Shown one piece after another: positions 42,484 through 53,662 of a stretch of 64,000 bases of DNA. Where the stretch lies: contig CM043968.1 in the NCBI GenBank assembly GCA_014529385.2, forward strand, positions 132,686,018 through 132,750,017, given 5' to 3'. The position numbers and the translations under genes were made by a program. Positions within the stretch are counted from its first letter, which is position 1; each line of letters starts with the position of its first letter. Source of the stretch: Adiantum capillus-veneris. Its lineage: Eukaryota > Streptophyta > Polypodiopsida > Polypodiales > Pteridaceae. Below the pieces are notes generated by a model. The model ran no database searches, was not told the DNA's origin, and saw nothing but the letters and a program-made list of their open reading frames with translations.

Positions 42484-43812
42484 TATGGATGATGAGGAGT
42501 TTCTTTCTTCTTTGTCACCGCAGCAGAGACAGTGGTACGTGGAGTGTCATCGCTCTGGCGCATCATCGCGCGTTCCTACTCCATCCGCATCTCCCTCTCT
42601 TTCGGAGCATTCGGCGCGCTCCGAAGCTTCGGCGTCGACGAGACGAGCTTCACACTCGTCTAGACACCGGCGCTCTAGTGGTGGCGGTGGCGATTGTTGT
42701 GGGGATTCCGCCACCGATGCCTCCACACCGCCTCGTGTTCGACAAGGCTCTTTACCCTCCCCTTCTTTGCCCGCCCCCACACCAGCCACAGCATCGCCAT
42801 CTATGCCAGGTTTTGCACGGCTGACTAGTCCTAGAAGCTACACACCTCTACCTACTCCGCCAGGAGCCACCCCACTCGACACTCCTCCCTTCGGGGCCCA
42901 GACGCCGGTGGAGACACCTGACGTCCGTACCCCCATCGACACGCCGCTAGAGACCCCTGCCGGGACACCCAGGTTCACGCGTCACCGGCCAGAGGGCTTG
43001 CCTTACTCCATTGACATCAGCGGCGGCATCATCATGAATGATGACGGCAAGAAGGTGATCTCGCGCATGCGTGGTCTTTACTCTCAGCTATTTAGACACT
43101 ACATACTAAACAAATGGAGTGAAGTAAGCGATTTAAAAAACAGAGTCATCAGCATACTTCATGATGAGTTTCCCGTTCCAACACGGGATCAGCGCTTCAA
43201 TGAAGACCTGATGAAGATTTGAATGCGCAAATACTGCAAACACAAGCGTTCCGAAGTGCAAAAAGCAATCAAGAATGGGTGGAACAGGCCAGATTGACTG
43301 GCCAAAGAAGATTGGAAGAATGCGAAGAAAGCAGGGCGCGAGAATCCCGACAAGTGGAAGCAACAAAAGGATGCAGCCAGAGCGCGAGTAGAGGCAGGGA
43401 GCTCGCACCACTTGGGGAGCGGTGGATGGGCATCATTTGAGGCCGATTTTGTAAGTGTTTTCACATTGCTCTTTATGTTCGATAGTTTTTTATGAGTTTT
43501 TTAATTCTAACATAATGAAATCTTTGTATGTTTTGACAGTGGTCGATGACAGGACGTGATCCCACACCGTACGAGCGCGAGTACGCAGGCAGGAAGGGCT
43601 TAAACGCCCTGATGGACATTCTCAGTTCTCGCGGCGGCATGGTTAGTATTAGGGTTTACTCTTTTTTATTTTTTGTATTGTTTTATAAATGTCGTTATAT
43701 GTTTATACTTACTGAAAGCTGTCTTATTGTCTTTTTTTACAAAATCCGACAGATACGCCGCTTGGACACGATGAGACGTCTGACTAGACGACATCAGTTT
43801 AGCCGTAGCTAG
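42484..43812 (+). pseudogene. Second CACTA gene (Transposase_24-type, TNPA position), two stops
   Basis: ATG gives MDDEEFLSSLSPQQRQWYVE. A Ser/Pro/Thr-rich region with repeated T-P units (GATPLDTPPFGAQTPVETPD) follows, and then a conserved block (GLYSQLFRHYILNKWSEVSD to 43219). The frame goes on past TGA at 43220-43222 and again past TGA at 43295-43297 with RKYCKHKRSEVQKAI, ENPDKWKQQKDAAR and HHLGSGGWASFEADF, typical of the plant Transposase_24 family. Both TGA codons fit TGG to TGA changes. Introns follow: GTAAGT after 43451, acceptor TTGACAG before 43541, and a last small exon. The family role is binding to the transposon ends. Confidence 0.78.
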
Positions 43813-44147
43813 ATAGCATTAGTTTAGGGTTTCTCATAGCTTATGTATCATGAGACGGATTTTATACGTCTTTTTGAACCATGTATATTATTACATTTGT
43901 CACCGCAGTTCCTTTTGCCAATCAATTCTTTATGCCTATGATGTTGTACAATTGTCATTATTACATTTGCCAATCAATTCATTTTGCCTATGATGTGTAC
44001 AATTGTCAATTTTGCAAACAATGCGTCTTGTGGGTGACTATTTTGGGTCTATTATCTACCCTTGCACTTTTTTTAAAAAGTGAATCAAGTGCAATATGGT
44101 TGATGGGTGGCAGGGCATTCAATGCCCTGCCACCAAAAAAAAAAATC

Positions 44148-44310
44148 TCTCGGGCGTCGCTATAAGCGTCGCTATTTATGGCTCTGAAGCGTCGCTATAG
44201 TCTTCTGTGTAAACGTCGCTATAACCGTCGCTATGAGCGTCGCTATGCGCGTCGCTATATAGCGACGCATATAGCGACGCTCGTAGCGACGGTTTTAGCG
44301 ACGCGGGGGG
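44148..44310. repeat. Right subterminal repeats of CACTA element
   Basis: About ten copies of GCGTCGCTAT or its complement, very CpG-rich, including a perfect 20-bp palindrome at 44249-44268. Confidence 0.92.
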
Positions 44311-44377
44311 TTATAAAAACCCAGTGTATTTCCGTTGCTAACAGCATCACAAGAGCACACAACCTCTTGTAGTGCAT

Positions 44378-45562
44378 GGAACCTTTCTCTCGTTCACACT
44401 TCAGATCAAGCGCGACCATCAACACAAACAGGTGTTTTATGTCCATTAGCATTGCCCTTATCTTTTTGCATCCATGTTTGTCTACTTTGATTGTGATTGG
44501 TAGCATAATATTCAGCGCAATTGCTTAGTATCAAACATTTAATTCAATGTAATGTTTTGTCATAATCACTTGTCTAGGTGTAAAAATCAAGCAGTCCGAC
44601 TAAGCTAGTTTGACCAAGCTAGGTGTTAGAAATCTTCTCTTAATACCATGGGGAATGCCTTCCTAATAAGCAATGGTTACTTAGGTTCTTAATCCGATTT
44701 AGGCAGCATTGTATGAAATGTACTAGGGCTTTCTAGTGGGTTTAACCCTATTGACCTTTAGCTTAAGTATTATAAAAGGAGTTTACTAATGTGATGAGCC
44801 TGGGGAGGGTAACAGTGTTATATGACCCCCCAAAGTTACAAAATTAAAATGCTGAAAATGAACAAACAAAAAATCAAAGTGCCACAATGTAAAATTTTAA
44901 GCTGAAAGAGAAATCTCAGCTTGGTTTGGTACTTCACTCACATGTATCGCCTATGGTACTAGAGCCCTAGAGGTTCCCAGTGTGGGCGCTTTTCCTTGAA
45001 AAGCAAAAAAATCCAAGGCATACAAAATAAGCACACACATCATAATTGAATCAATGTGAAAAGACTTTGGGGGGTCAAAGGAAAAGTAATCAATCAGGGG
45101 ATGATTTCATGAGAAATTCCTTTTATGGTAGCTTAACTACAAGGTCTTCTAGATATAGCCTCTAGTCAGCCCTCGAACATGAATACTTGGCTCTCGCGAT
45201 TAAACAACTTAATTGACCACAGAAAATTAAGAAGCTTACCCATGGTATTAATATTCGATCTCTAGTACCTTTCGACCGTCAAATTAGCGACCCCAGACTT
45301 GTTTAATTTTTTACCCTTACATCTGTTTATGCATTTGATTACATTGCAATTTAATGTTCATTGCTAACAAATTGTTTGAAATTCTTTTACCAATCAATTT
45401 GTCTACCTAAAACTGCATATGCTTTTTAAGAGAATGCAATTACTATGCCAATGTTGTTTGATTTTGCAGTGACTGAAGAAGGATAAGGACATTCATCTCA
45501 AATGCTCTTCCACCTCGACGAACCAGCTTCAACTCAATAGCTTCCGAGGACAGAATCTACAT
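44378..45562 (+). other. Internal non-coding part of RT-less element, right of CACTA
   Basis: Continuation of 37805-38237. No gene or domain recognised. Confidence 0.6.
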
Positions 45563-45576
45563 CAGGAAGGGGGGCA
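45563..45576 (+). promoter_or_regulatory. Polypurine tract of nested RT-less element
   Basis: CAGGAAGGGGGGCA directly before the 3' LTR start TGTTAACC. Confidence 0.88.
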
Positions 45577-45873
45577 TGTTAACCCTCACGGCTCACGGAC
45601 ACCCCATCACCTACGACGGACGTGTATTATGTATTTAGTAGAGTCAGGTACCGGGCTTGTAGGACCAATAGGAAAAGGGTAAGAGTGATCGCCGATGAGA
45701 GGCGCACTCTAACTGGGACATTCAAGGGATTAGTTGGCTAAGCATGGGCGCCCAAGTGTGAATGGGGTGAGCTCATATAAAAGCCAACTAAACTTAATTT
45801 TTACTCATTCTCTCATTTGTGCAATAGAAGAGTGCTCTTGCTCCATCTCCATCTTCTTCTTCTTCACCTCCTC

Positions 45874-45930
<57 letters not shown>

Positions 45931-46173
45931 TGTGTGCGATCGAGCATTACGAAGACACGACGGCGGCGAAGCGGTTGAGCGCAGCACGACTGCAGCTTCT
46001 TCTTCATCGCGGCGAGGAATCCACCACGAAGGCGAGCGTAGAGCCGTGAGTGACACACCCTTTGCTCTCTTGAGCTTGCTAGTTTAGGCTTGCTGTGTGC
46101 TTGGAGCCATTTGTGGCTCGCACACGGTGTATTGGCAAGTCCCTTGCTTCGACAGTGCGGCAAGGAGCGCACA
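45577..46173 (+). repeat. 3' LTR of nested RT-less element
   Basis: 597 bp, about 1% substituted against 33957-34537. Its (GT)n(GA)n tract (45874-45922) is longer. Confidence 0.95.
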
Positions 46174-46178
46174 TCGCT

Positions 46179-46296
46179 CTACTGTAATGTGTAGAGCATA
46201 GTGAGTTCTTATTAGGTTTTTACAAAAGAATATGTATACATACCTAGCGGCCCGCCCACTTACCTGGGCGACCACATTGGGCTTTATACCCCAACA
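46179..46296 (-). repeat. 5' LTR of copia element, outer 118 bp
   Basis: Continues 33883-33956 after the nested element and ends CCCCAACA before the TSD GATTC. Confidence 0.94.
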
Positions 46297-46301
46297 GATT
46301 C

Positions 46302-47402
46302 AAAGATGATAAAACAGGTATGGAAAAATAAACCTTCAATTCCAACTTGTTCCTTCACTAATTCTCTTTTTGAGGATTCAAGCGTACTTTTACCTGAAGA
46401 AATGTTTGTAGTAAGCAAAATAATTTAAAAAGTCAAGTTGCCAGGGTGCAAAAAACACTCTTTGGTATAGTCAGATTCGGATTGCTGAGCCATAAAATGA
46501 GCAAATCATTAGTCCCAAAGCTTCAAGTCATATTAAACTTTTTGCTAAGAGTCATAGTTATTAGGTTTATGCTCAAGATGGAAGAGTTGAGCATATCTAA
46601 AGTCATGTTGCTCATGCTAGATGAGATGAGCATAAGAGTCGAAGTCTATTAACTTACAATGGTGGAGTTTCGTAGAGCCCAACACTCATGCACAATGCAC
46701 AGTAAGATGAGAGCACATATCCTCGTCAATGAAAACCATTCTTAAAGGGATGCTAGTTTGCAAAGCCATGTCATATGCTTTTATAGCTACACCATCTTTC
46801 TAAAGAACCCCTCAAAATCTTTCTTGTACAGCATATTGTTTCCCATGCATTTCTGTGTATACATAAATAGGATGTCCCATTATTAGACATATGCATTAGA
46901 CACTCTTTTTTGCTTCCACCTATGCACCTTGAGTGGACTACAACAGGAAAACCAATGTTCCATCATGCTACCCTCTCATATTTTGCTGTCTTTTTAATTC
47001 CAAATCTATTAGCAAATAATCCCTTGAGTACTTTATTAATATTTCCCATGCTAAAAAGTACTCCAATAATGCGCGTATCCCAAAGGCACCTTTTTCCCAC
47101 TCGGTTTTTTCCCTTTGGTTATCAAGGTATTATACCCTAATTTAGAACCTCATCATTCTACTTTCCTTATACATGCTTTTCATAAATAAAAAATAGCCTC
47201 ATCATTATGCTATTACATTGAAAAAATGCAACATCATCTCTCACATCATACATATTAGGACCAATGAAGATGTTGCAGCCAATTGAACCTCATCAACAAA
47301 TGCAATGACAAATGAAGACAACCAGCCCATCCACAACCAATCAAAAACCTTCCCTTGCCTCCACGGACACCTTTCAACAGTGCTCGAGGACGGGCACTAA
47401 AA
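46302..47402 (+). other. 3' internal region of the outer RT-less element
   Basis: It resumes the outer element after the copia insertion. Only short unconvincing ORFs; no domain seen. Confidence 0.6.
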
Positions 47403-47416
47403 TCGGAAGGGGGGAA
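47403..47416 (+). promoter_or_regulatory. Polypurine tract of outer element
   Basis: TCGGAAGGGGGGAA directly before TGTTAGAG. It is preceded by GAGGAC as in the nested relative. Confidence 0.88.
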
Positions 47417-48320
47417 TGTTAGAGTCAATGTCAGTTAATAGAAGCTGTTAAAGACCAAAGACGTACGAATGCACATCGAAGATCAAAGCAAAGCTGCAGT
47501 AAAGATTGGAGTTACACATTTTCCACAATTTTCCAAAGTAGTCACATATTGTAAATTCTCGATTTATTTCAAGCCACTATAATATTTTAATGTGTTACGG
47601 GCTCAGTGGGAGTTCCAAGTTGTAAAGAATAGGTCAGTTACTATGCCTAGGTTGCAGATTCAGTAAGTGGTGAAGCCCTAAAGGCCTTGGGCACTCATGC
47701 ATTGCATATTTTTACCCTAGGTACATAAGGCAGTGTGTAAAAGAAATTAGGGTTCTCAAGCTCATTTGTTGAGAGCTCTTGAGGTGTGTGGCTATGGAGT
47801 CCTTGAGATTCTCCTTGCTTGTGAGACTTGATTAACACTAATCAATGATTCATTCTCTCTCACTATGCCTCTCTCATGCTTCTTATGATTGCCTATGATG
47901 CTTAAGTTAGCTAGATCTTAACTAATTAGTGGTTAATCCCTCTGTAATCTTCTGTGATTTCCCTCTTTTGCTTGTGTGTGCATGTAGGTTCGATTGGAGT
48001 GTGGTGCTCGATAGATCTATGTGTGTGTGCTTGCGAATAGTGTGTTGCATGATAGGATTAGTGTTGTGTGCGTCTTGCAATCGTAGTGTGTGTGATTGGG
48101 CTGATTAGAGGTGAAGAGAAGTGGATATGGAGATTGCCCTTCATTGCGGCTTAGCTCCTCCATAGGCCGCAAACCTCACGTCATAGAGCTAACCATTCTT
48201 GTTTCCACGATTAACTCACTAACCGTGTGAGTGGTTCCATGCCCTAGCCGAGTAGCTCATCCCTTTGGATTGATAATTTTGTTGGTCATTGGAGAAATTG
48301 CAACAATGGAACTCCCAACA
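47417..48320 (+). repeat. 3' LTR of outer element
   Basis: About 0.9 kb, roughly 8% diverged from 17667-18592. Ends CTCCCAACA, running into a (CA)n tract. Confidence 0.9.
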
Positions 48321-48339
48321 CACACACACACACACACAC

Positions 48340-48423
<84 letters not shown>

Positions 48424-48467
48424 TTACTAAGTGGGGAGAGCGAATGAGAGGGTATGTGGGGATTTAG

Positions 48468-48530
<63 letters not shown>

Positions 48531-48540
48531 GGGGGGGGGG
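48319..48540 (+). repeat. Microsatellite block with poly(G)
   Basis: (CA)n 48319-48340, (GA)n 48342-48421, unique 50 bp, (GA)n 48471-48519, then 21 G at 48520-48540. Confidence 0.96.
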
Positions 48541-50578
48541 TAGTTGGTCCCATAGCCAGTCACGAAGAGCAAAGTCGAGTAAGCCCAAGTTAACAAATAC
48601 AAGACAGGGAGAAAATCTAGGACGGGTGGCAAGCAATTGCAAGTTAACAACTTGGATAACCTACATGAGAAAATTATATTTGAAGGTCTTTACGTGATTT
48701 TATTTCCCTCTAAAGTTTGGATATTTGCCTTCAAATTTTGAAGGTTTATACAAAATTTGGAGGTTTCCATCAAGGGCTCTTGGAGGGTGTGAGTATGAAG
48801 CGAGCCACATGAAGTGAGCAGGGAGTAGAGTGCAAATCACTTTTTATGACAACAATAAAATAGGTGAGCACTTAGCATACAAGATTTGGTGTCATAGAGG
48901 GTGTTATAGTGCAAGACATCATCCACACAATGTAAAGAGAGAAATTGACAAGGCCATGAATAATTGGTTAAACCAAAGGTAAAAGCACCCAAAGTATAGC
49001 AAACACCCCAAAAAAACAAACCGTGAACTTTCTCTGTTTGTTTCCCTGCAGTGTGTATGCAAAACAGAGAGATGATTCTGCACTTTGTTGGCAAAGGTCG
49101 GATTGCGGGTTTGTATCCTTGTGGAAGTGGGGTTGCACGAATTTATAATCCAATTGCAAATATTCTTGTTGATCCAAATTTATGAATATTCTTGCTGATC
49201 CAAATATTCTTTCTAGTTTGAGATAACAGGTGTTGGGCGGGCAACAAAACGGCTCAAAGTTTCAAAGAAGGCAGCAAAGGAAGATCCTATGAAGTAATTT
49301 GTCTTGCAGGTAAAACATCAAAAGACTGTCATTCGGTGCAAAGGACAAGTGCGGGAAATCAAAAGGCCAAATGCATCCTATGGAGGAGAAACAACTGGAA
49401 TTCTTACAACAATCAGTCATAGTGTGAGGTTCCACAATTGAGACAGGTGAGGTTGACTACATAATCGACAAACATGTAGGAGTCGGCTAAAGTTTAACAA
49501 CTAGTGTTTGGTTTGTGATGTTTTGTCAGGTAGTATTTTATTTTTCTTGAGTCTTAGTGAAGGGGTGAGGAAAGGACAAGTCCAGCCAATTCCTTCTGCT
49601 TCCTGGGTGAGGATAGGAAGCTAACGTTCCCCCAGCCATCGTTGGATGAAGGGCCAGGTTCTGCATTGACAAGAATATGCATGTATAGCGAGCCTCTAAT
49701 CGTGACCCATTTTCATCAAAGAGAAGCTACAGCTTGATGCTTCAAATAGCCACACCACTATTCAGCAGGAAACTAATTGAATTAACCTTGAGCAACCAAA
49801 CGCATAACACTACAATTTTCAAAAAAAAAAATCAACCTAATGCACAAAGTAGACTCAATTTGCATGTGCTGTGTTTGAGATAATCTCTGCATTTTGCTAG
49901 CCCTAACCTTCCCATCTATATCTTCTAAAGAACTTTTGTTCCATAATTTGCTCATTTTCCAATGCCATACACAGGTTTGAAACGCATCCATGGCCATAAC
50001 TTCTCCAATTACATCAATCTTTTACTCATATCGTAAACTGTCGATAATGTATCTAAGAACAAATGTTTAACTTTTGGGCAATCCCGCTGCTTGTTTCACA
50101 ATGCATTGTTTTTCTTATCAAGTTTCCTAGCGAGGAAACATGCCCCACTCACACACACCATGCATCTTCAAGATTGGGGTTCAAGTCCCACTTAGACTAT
50201 CCCAATTGATGTAAAGCTCGGGAATCTTGCACCTTTACAAGCCCACTTCTCTTCTTTTTTGAGGCATTGTTACGACATGTAAGCATTAATTGGACAAAGC
50301 TGGCGATATGAAAAAGAAGAATCCAATTTCACACTAAAAAGATCCCTTAGAAACTAGATCCAATTTTTGGAGCTTGAGGGGTAGGATTCATCAATGATGA
50401 CAGAGAATACTTCACTCTCAACTTCACTTCACTGTTCAGCAGGAAACTAATTGAATTAACCTTGAGCAACCTGATGTAGAACATTACAATTTTCAAAAAA
50501 AATCTCAACCTGATGCACAAAGTAGACTCAATAAAACTTGACAGCAAAATGTAGAGATTATCTCGAACACAGCAATCT
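48541..50578. other. Non-coding sequence with rearranged repeats
   Basis: No gene recognised. Segment 49755-49855 recurs as a direct repeat at 50433-50530. The sequence that follows the first copy (about 49858-49898) recurs after the second copy in inverted orientation (about 50538-50582). Confidence 0.6.
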
Positions 50579-50804
50579 GCATATAGCCTTATGTGAACAC
50601 AAAATTTCAACCAAACACAAATGCAAAACATACAGCATGTCAGCTATAGTTCAATACTCCGATAAGGAAGGAGTCTAGAACAAATCCGATGCATATAGCC
50701 TTATGTGTACACAAAAATTTCAACCATATACTAATGAAAAACATTTCCAACATGTCAACTACAATTCAATACTCCGATAAGGAAGGAGTCTAGAATAGAT
50801 CCGA
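50579..50804. repeat. Tandem duplication covering the 3' end of the methyltransferase gene
   Basis: Units of about 112-114 bp at 50579-50690 and 50691-50804 both start GCATATAGCCTTATGTG and end with the bases encoding the last dozen codons of the methyltransferase (minus strand). Confidence 0.88.
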
Positions 50805-51827
50805 ACATCTTCTTCAAACATCAAAACATGGCGACCCATGAAGGCAGCAGCCAACCCAAACGTTCCCGTGCCTGCAAAGAGGTCGAGCATTGTGTCTTCA
50901 ATGCAACTAAACAAGGATATTATGTACTTTGCCAACTTCTCGCCACGCTGAGTCCCGCCACGCCAAGGCTTTCCCTTGCGTACTGAAATATCCTCAAGGG
51001 GAACCCTGCATGATAGAGCAGCCATAAAATTACACATTGTTACCTTCATGCACATTCTTTCAAGATTAAATGTCCTATGCATAGATTCAAAGCATCAATT
51101 AGGCTCCTACACATCATATATTATGTCCTTTGCTGATTGAAAACCCTCCCCCAGGTCCATCTTTGCTAGTTGGTCCTCATGTACATGAAGAGTTGTGATT
51201 GGGGTGGATGATCTCACAAAGACCGATAGCATTAAACAAGACACCTAAAAGCACAACCACTCCAAATCATAAGAAGATATATCAATCAATACTTGGCCAC
51301 AAGCAACAACCCAAACCAAATGGAGGGAGACTCACATGCATGACAATGTGCCCGATTTTGGTTCCAATTGGTGGAGTGCAATGGACAATCTGTCGTCGAA
51401 ACATTGCAAACCCCAATCTGGTGGTTATGCGCTCAATAGACACTCCTTCCTCCAGTGGATACAAGCAAACTAGATATCCCATGTCAGAAAGGTAGAGGTA
51501 TACCAGCTTGAAAGTGCTCTTAAATGTCATTGGGCCAAGCCTGTTCCACCTCAGAACCTTCTTCTAGGAAAATCCTTCCACCTCTACATTAGAAGGAAAG
51601 TCAGAAATTATTAGATCAACATAGTTGTCTACTTGCTTCCCTTTAATCCTCCCTACGTTGTAGACAATAGTGAGTGCCTCAGATACACTAGAGGTCAGCT
51701 CCTCACTCTCGATTGGGTTATTCATTGCCTTCCACAATTCCTCCACCTGAACATGAAAGCAAAACACAATGCCTACACACAACTCTTCTTTTAGGCGTCG
51801 ACACGTATTTGATAGTGCCAAAGACAT
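50759..51827 (-). pseudogene. Methyltransferase domain of the above gene
   Basis: CRRLKEELCVGIVFCFHVQ and VDNYVDLIISDFPS form the region of catalytic motif IV, usually D/S/N-P-P-Y/W; here it reads S-D-F-P and is probably inactive. LVYLYLSDMGYLVCLYPL gives the next strand-helix unit. An exon end at about 51333 has GTGAGT. The final exon (from about 51075) has PWRGGTQRGEKLAKYIISLF and then motif I, LDLFAGTGTFGLAAAFMGR, followed by the acidic FEED that would hold the SAM ribose. The last residues are RLLPYRSIEL. A GTAACA near 51036 and a CAG near 51003 could bound a small intron, but the unspliced reading stays in frame. Confidence 0.72.
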
Positions 51828-53662
51828 TTCTATCTTTTAGCCTTACTTGTTGGTTTCAATTCAGGTGGAACATAAGTGCCCTTGCTGCTGGACGCTCCTA
51901 AGGTGGTTGTCCTTTCCCTTTCAGACTGCTGTTGTGTTGTTGAGTATTTATTAACTATTTCTTTGCCGAGGTTTACTGGCATTGGAGGCCTCTTGCCACT
52001 ACTCCTAGATACTGCTGACCCAGTGGAGGCAAAGTGAGATATTGAGTCCCTCCCTCGCTCTTGATGTTTTGTTGTCCCCATCTGCAATTGTGTCTTGTGC
52101 AAGTCATACAACTCTAATTCCTCCTTTGGTGCCCATTGACCAAGCAAGTCCAGCCACCAAGGGCAGTGCCTTGTCTCCACCTCACTCAGATGCTACACTA
52201 AATGTGCACTTGTCATGGGCCATGACAACATAATTTGCAAGAGGAGCTCATTGAATCATCAAAGAGCTATACTTACCCTACCAAGTTTCACATCTTGGTA
52301 CATGTAAACCGGCTGGTCCTCCTGTTTCCAAACGTACTCCATGGCAGGTATTTTTGCTATATGTTTCTCAGCATGCTCTTTTCGGAGCCATCTACAAGAG
52401 ATCAAACAGATGAAATGAGCCTCTACACCAATATAGTAAATGGAAGAAACAACAAAAGAAAGGAGTTTCACCTGTAAAGCACCCGTGTTGCAGCTGTCTT
52501 CAGGCCGGGCTGAAGATCAGGCTCATTAGAAAACTTTATTCCCCCCTCATTAGTCTTGAAAGCCTTTCAAAATAACCTCATTCTACATAGCTGTACGTAT
52601 GAGTTCCAACGAGATTCAGGAGGTGGAGGCACATGATCGACTTCCCTTATCTCTTGTATGAGTATACGACCATGGTCTGCCAATTGAAACCAAAAGCAAT
52701 ACATATGCAGCCAATCACGAACCTTAGCTTTGTCATTTGGGAGTCCCTCCAAAGTTCTCTGGTTTGCATTGTGGTTGTCTAGCATGCTCACAATCTGAGC
52801 TTTATTAGCATCGCTAATCATTGATGATCCTATCATGTTCAGTTTATCCTCAGTGACAATGTGGGTGGATGGCTCATGCCAAGGCAGTGACAACACAACA
52901 TTCCAATACTGCTCCCCATTGCTTGGGTCTGCAATCCTTGCAAACTTTGATGTCTTACCTCGATAAAGTGTCTCCACGTTCCTTATAATCTTGTCACGGC
53001 TACCTTTGTCATCAATAAGAAGCCCCTTTGACTGCTCTTCAATTTTTTGTTCCATGTCATCCTTGAAGATTAGCGAGGTCATGATTTGAATGGGCAATGA
53101 AAACCAGCTCTTCTTACCCTGACCACCTTGAATCCTCATCTCTGATTCCACCCATGCTTTGTCCTCTTCTTCCAGGTAGGACAAAAGTGTGCTCTTGTCA
53201 GACTCACCTAGCTTCCTAAGCTGGAAGAGTCTATCCCCAAATGTGGTTGGCACAAAGGCAAACTCGTTTATCCTATGTCAGACAAACATCAAAGAAAAAG
53301 AAATTTATTAATGGCAATTCATTCACAGTAAAGACCAATGGAGCTTACTTGTTTAAGCGTGACAGGGAGAAAAGTAATTCTCCAATAATAAGAGTCCTTA
53401 CATGCTAATTGCTTATTTCTTGATTAAACATTCAAAGATTTTTTCAGAGAAATAAGAGTATGGAAATGACTTCACATTTCGTGCTGATAAACTAATCGTA
53501 TCAAAATGTATGTGCCATGGAAGCTATGCATTCCAAATCTATGTTCAAGGTGAACACTACAGTGCTTGCTTGTTCCATAGGATTGTGCTGAGGAAAAATC
53601 AATACAAGTTTTACAATCAGCTATGCAGGAAATTCAAAATGGCTAAATATGATCTAACCCTC

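Larger units (their letters stand above)
38238..44374 (+). mobile_element. CACTA (En/Spm) DNA transposon
   Basis: Terminal inverted repeats CACTACAAGAGG at both ends and a 3-bp target duplication CAT (38235-38237, 44375-44377). Many subterminal GCGTCGCTAT repeats lie in both orientations. It carries a TNPD-like transposase missing its centre, a Transposase_24-type second gene with two stops, and a captured HIPP-like fragment. At 6.1 kb it is probably non-autonomous. Confidence 0.96.
33957..46173 (+). mobile_element. Second RT-less LTR element (Tat-like, gag plus protease-like), nested in copia LTR
   Basis: LTRs 33957-34537 and 45577-46173, tRNA-Asp primer site, polypurine tract, and target-site duplication TCGCT (33952-33956 and 46174-46178). 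After removing the CACTA transposon it is about 6.1 kb. It carries one long gag/protease-like frame and no polymerase. LTR substitutions number about 6 in 580 (1%), plus microsatellite length changes. The sequence before its 3' LTR (GAGGAC, then GGAAGGGGGG) resembles that of the outer element, suggesting one family. Confidence 0.93.
28572..46296 (-). mobile_element. Ty1/copia retrotransposon inserted in the outer element; itself carries a nested insertion
   Basis: LTRs of 192 bp (28572-28763, and 33883-33956 joined to 46179-46296) flank gag-pol on the minus strand. The target-site duplication GATTC is at 28567-28571 and 46297-46301. The right LTR is split by the element at 33957-46173. The two LTRs differ at about 5 of 192 positions (2.6%). 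gag-pol lies in one frame of 1324 codons interrupted only by four TAG codons. Confidence 0.95.
17667..48320 (+). mobile_element. Outer RT-less LTR retrotransposon (Tat-like, gag plus protease-like), hosting three nested elements
   Basis: LTRs at 17667-18592 and 47417-48320 flank a tRNA-Asp-type primer site and a polypurine tract, all in plus orientation. With the nested copia element removed the element is about 12.9 kb. It carries a decayed gag with a zinc knuckle and a protease-like segment but no trace of reverse transcriptase or integrase, so it depended on a partner for movement. LTRs differ by roughly 8% by eye, making it the oldest member of the nest. No target-site duplication can be read because both flanks are microsatellites. 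Confidence 0.85.

Noticed and set aside
17641-48421. Target-site duplication of the outer LTR element
   Set aside because: Both flanks are microsatellites of different units and the 5' LTR tip is altered, so no duplication can be read safely.
48342-48519. CRISPR-like regular repeats
   Set aside because: Plain dinucleotide microsatellites without spacers; eukaryotic context.
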